Shown here: piece after piece, positions 62,857 to 64,000 of the stretch
Layout: every line of letters begins with the position of its first letter
How positions within the stretch are numbered: the first letter of the stretch is position 1
Source of the DNA: Lichtheimia corymbifera B2541
Lineage: Eukaryota; Mucoromycota; Mucoromycetes; Mucorales; Lichtheimiaceae
Length of the DNA stretch: 64,000 nucleotides
Reading direction: 5' to 3'
Assembly: GCA_000697475.1 (NCBI GenBank)
Contig: JNEU01001111.1
Span: 82,156 to 146,155 of the forward strand
Notes under the pieces: model-generated
Database searches by the model: none
What the model saw: the letters and a program-made list of their open reading frames with translations, nothing else
What the model was told of the DNA's origin: nothing
Program-made: the position numbers and the translations under genes

Positions 62857-64000
62857 AAGTGTGCCTGCATCTAGGATTGGCACACTTGATCGGAGAAACA
62901 TGATTGACAAGGTGCGCTCAACCACGACGAGCAATATTGTTCTATGAAAGAGCCCACGTTTGATTGTAAAGTTTTGAGATAAATCTACTTTCTCGTTTTT
63001 ACATATCCTGAAAAGCATGATGTTATATGACACGTGGTGTTTGTTCATTGTCAAGTAGATGGACCTCAATAGAGCGGAAGATGCGCAGGGGCGTGATTGT
63101 GCAACACAGCTCATTTGCATGATACTTCACAATGAACAACACCACTTATCATATAGCATCATGCTTTCAGCATATGTAAAAACGTAAATGTGCCTGCATC
63201 TAGGATCGGCAAGCTTGATCGTGAAATCTCGATTGAAAAGGTGCGCTCAACCACGACGAGCAATATTGTTCTATGAAAGAGCCCATGTTTAATTGTAAAG
63301 TTTAGAGATAAATGCACTTTCTCGTTTTTACATATGCTGAAAAGCATGATGCTATCTGACAAGTGATGTTTGTTCATTGTCAAGTAGATGGACCTCAATA
63401 GAGCGGAAGATGCAGAGGGGCGTGCATGTGTAGCACAGCCCATTTGCATGTCAATTCACAATGAACAAATACCGCTTACATATAGCATCACGCTTTCAAC
63501 ATATGTAAAAACGAGAAAGTGCATTTATCTCTAAACTTTACAATGAAACATGGGCTCTTTCATAGAACAATATTGCTCGTCGTGGTTGAGCGCACCTTGT
63601 CAATCATGTTTCACGATCAAGCTTGCCAATCCTAGATACAGGCACTTTTACGCTTTTGCATATGCTGAAAGCGTGATGCTCTATGGCAAGTGGTGTTTGT
63701 TCATTGTGAAGTATCATGCAAATGAGGTGTGTTACACATGCACGCACCTGCGCATCTTCCGCTCTATCAGGGTCGAGCTACTTCACAATGAAAAACACCT
63801 CTTGTCATATAGCATCATGCTTCCAGCATATGTAAAAACGAGGAAGTACATTTATCTCTAAACTTTACAATGAAACATGGATTCTTTCATACAACAATAT
63901 TGCTCGTCGTGGTTGAGCGCACCTTGTCAATCATGTTTCTCCGATCAAGGGTGCCAATCCTAGATGCAGGCACACTTACGTTTTTACATATTGAAAGCAT

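Larger units (their letters stand above)
61856..64000. repeat. Composite A/B repeat array, open at the window end
   Basis: Element B (~193 bp) recurs at about 61856-62019 (degenerate), 62337-62529, 62665-62856, 62993-63185, 63322-63514, 63650-63841 and from 63978 on. Between them lie A segments: a doubled, inverted A (62020-62336), then ~135-bp copies at 62530, 62857 and 63186 in minus sense and at 63515 and 63842 in plus sense. The gagcggaagatg word recurs at 62415, 62744, 63072 and 63401, giving periods of 329, 328 and 329 bp. Short open frames here are by-products of the repeat. Confidence 0.92.

Noticed and set aside
61856..64000. CRISPR-like regular spacing
   Set aside because: Units are 328 bp with homologous spacers and inverted ends, in a eukaryote; nothing like short direct repeats with unique spacers.

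Overview
The window is eukaryotic, and most likely from an early-diverging filamentous fungus (Mucoromycota, Mucorales-like). Genes are broken by many short GT-AG introns, mostly 50-75 nt. The protein set is fungal: a class V/VII chitin synthase with a myosin-like head, Vac7, a Ubc8-type E2, a LAMMER kinase, Mediator subunit 16 and a YIL108W-like metalloprotease. The phylum is an inference from gene content and intron style. In ten genes the exons I drew sum to an exact multiple of three, which supports those models.

Layout. 1-13 kb: 3' part of valyl-tRNA synthetase, a TLDc (Oxr1-like) protein, a PAK kinase, DNA ligase I with an N-terminal PCNA box and, convergent to it, a UBE2H/Ubc8 E2. A tRNA-Ala follows at 13.6 kb. 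13.7-21.9 kb is gene-poor. It holds decayed coding remnants (ankyrin-like, TPR/LRR-like) and old copies of a repeat family. 21.9-36.7 kb is dense again: sirtuin, MED16, CDK10, VAC7, a metallothionein, PTRHD1 and a STE20-like kinase. 36.8-49.9 kb lies on the minus strand: a 93-aa coiled-coil protein, an intronless polytopic membrane protein, the DNA polymerase epsilon catalytic subunit and a metalloprotease-lectin. 50.4-61.4 kb returns to the plus strand: chitin synthase, LAMMER kinase, a class IV aminotransferase-like protein and an NmrA-like protein.

61.86-64.0 kb is a composite repeat array running off the window. It alternates a ~193-bp element with inverted ends (B) and a ~135-bp segment (A), with a 328-329 bp period. 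It contains one large palindrome and one orientation switch. Diverged relatives occur at 14.8-15.5 kb and 21.36-21.51 kb. This family is the most notable unexplained structure here.

The genes form no pathway cluster. DNA ligase I and Pol epsilon serve replication; PAK, the STE20-like kinase, CDK10 and LAMMER are signalling kinases; chitin synthase and the head-to-head metalloprotease-lectin share an upstream region. I see no bacterial-type system, CRISPR array, virus or autonomous transposon with a recognisable transposase.
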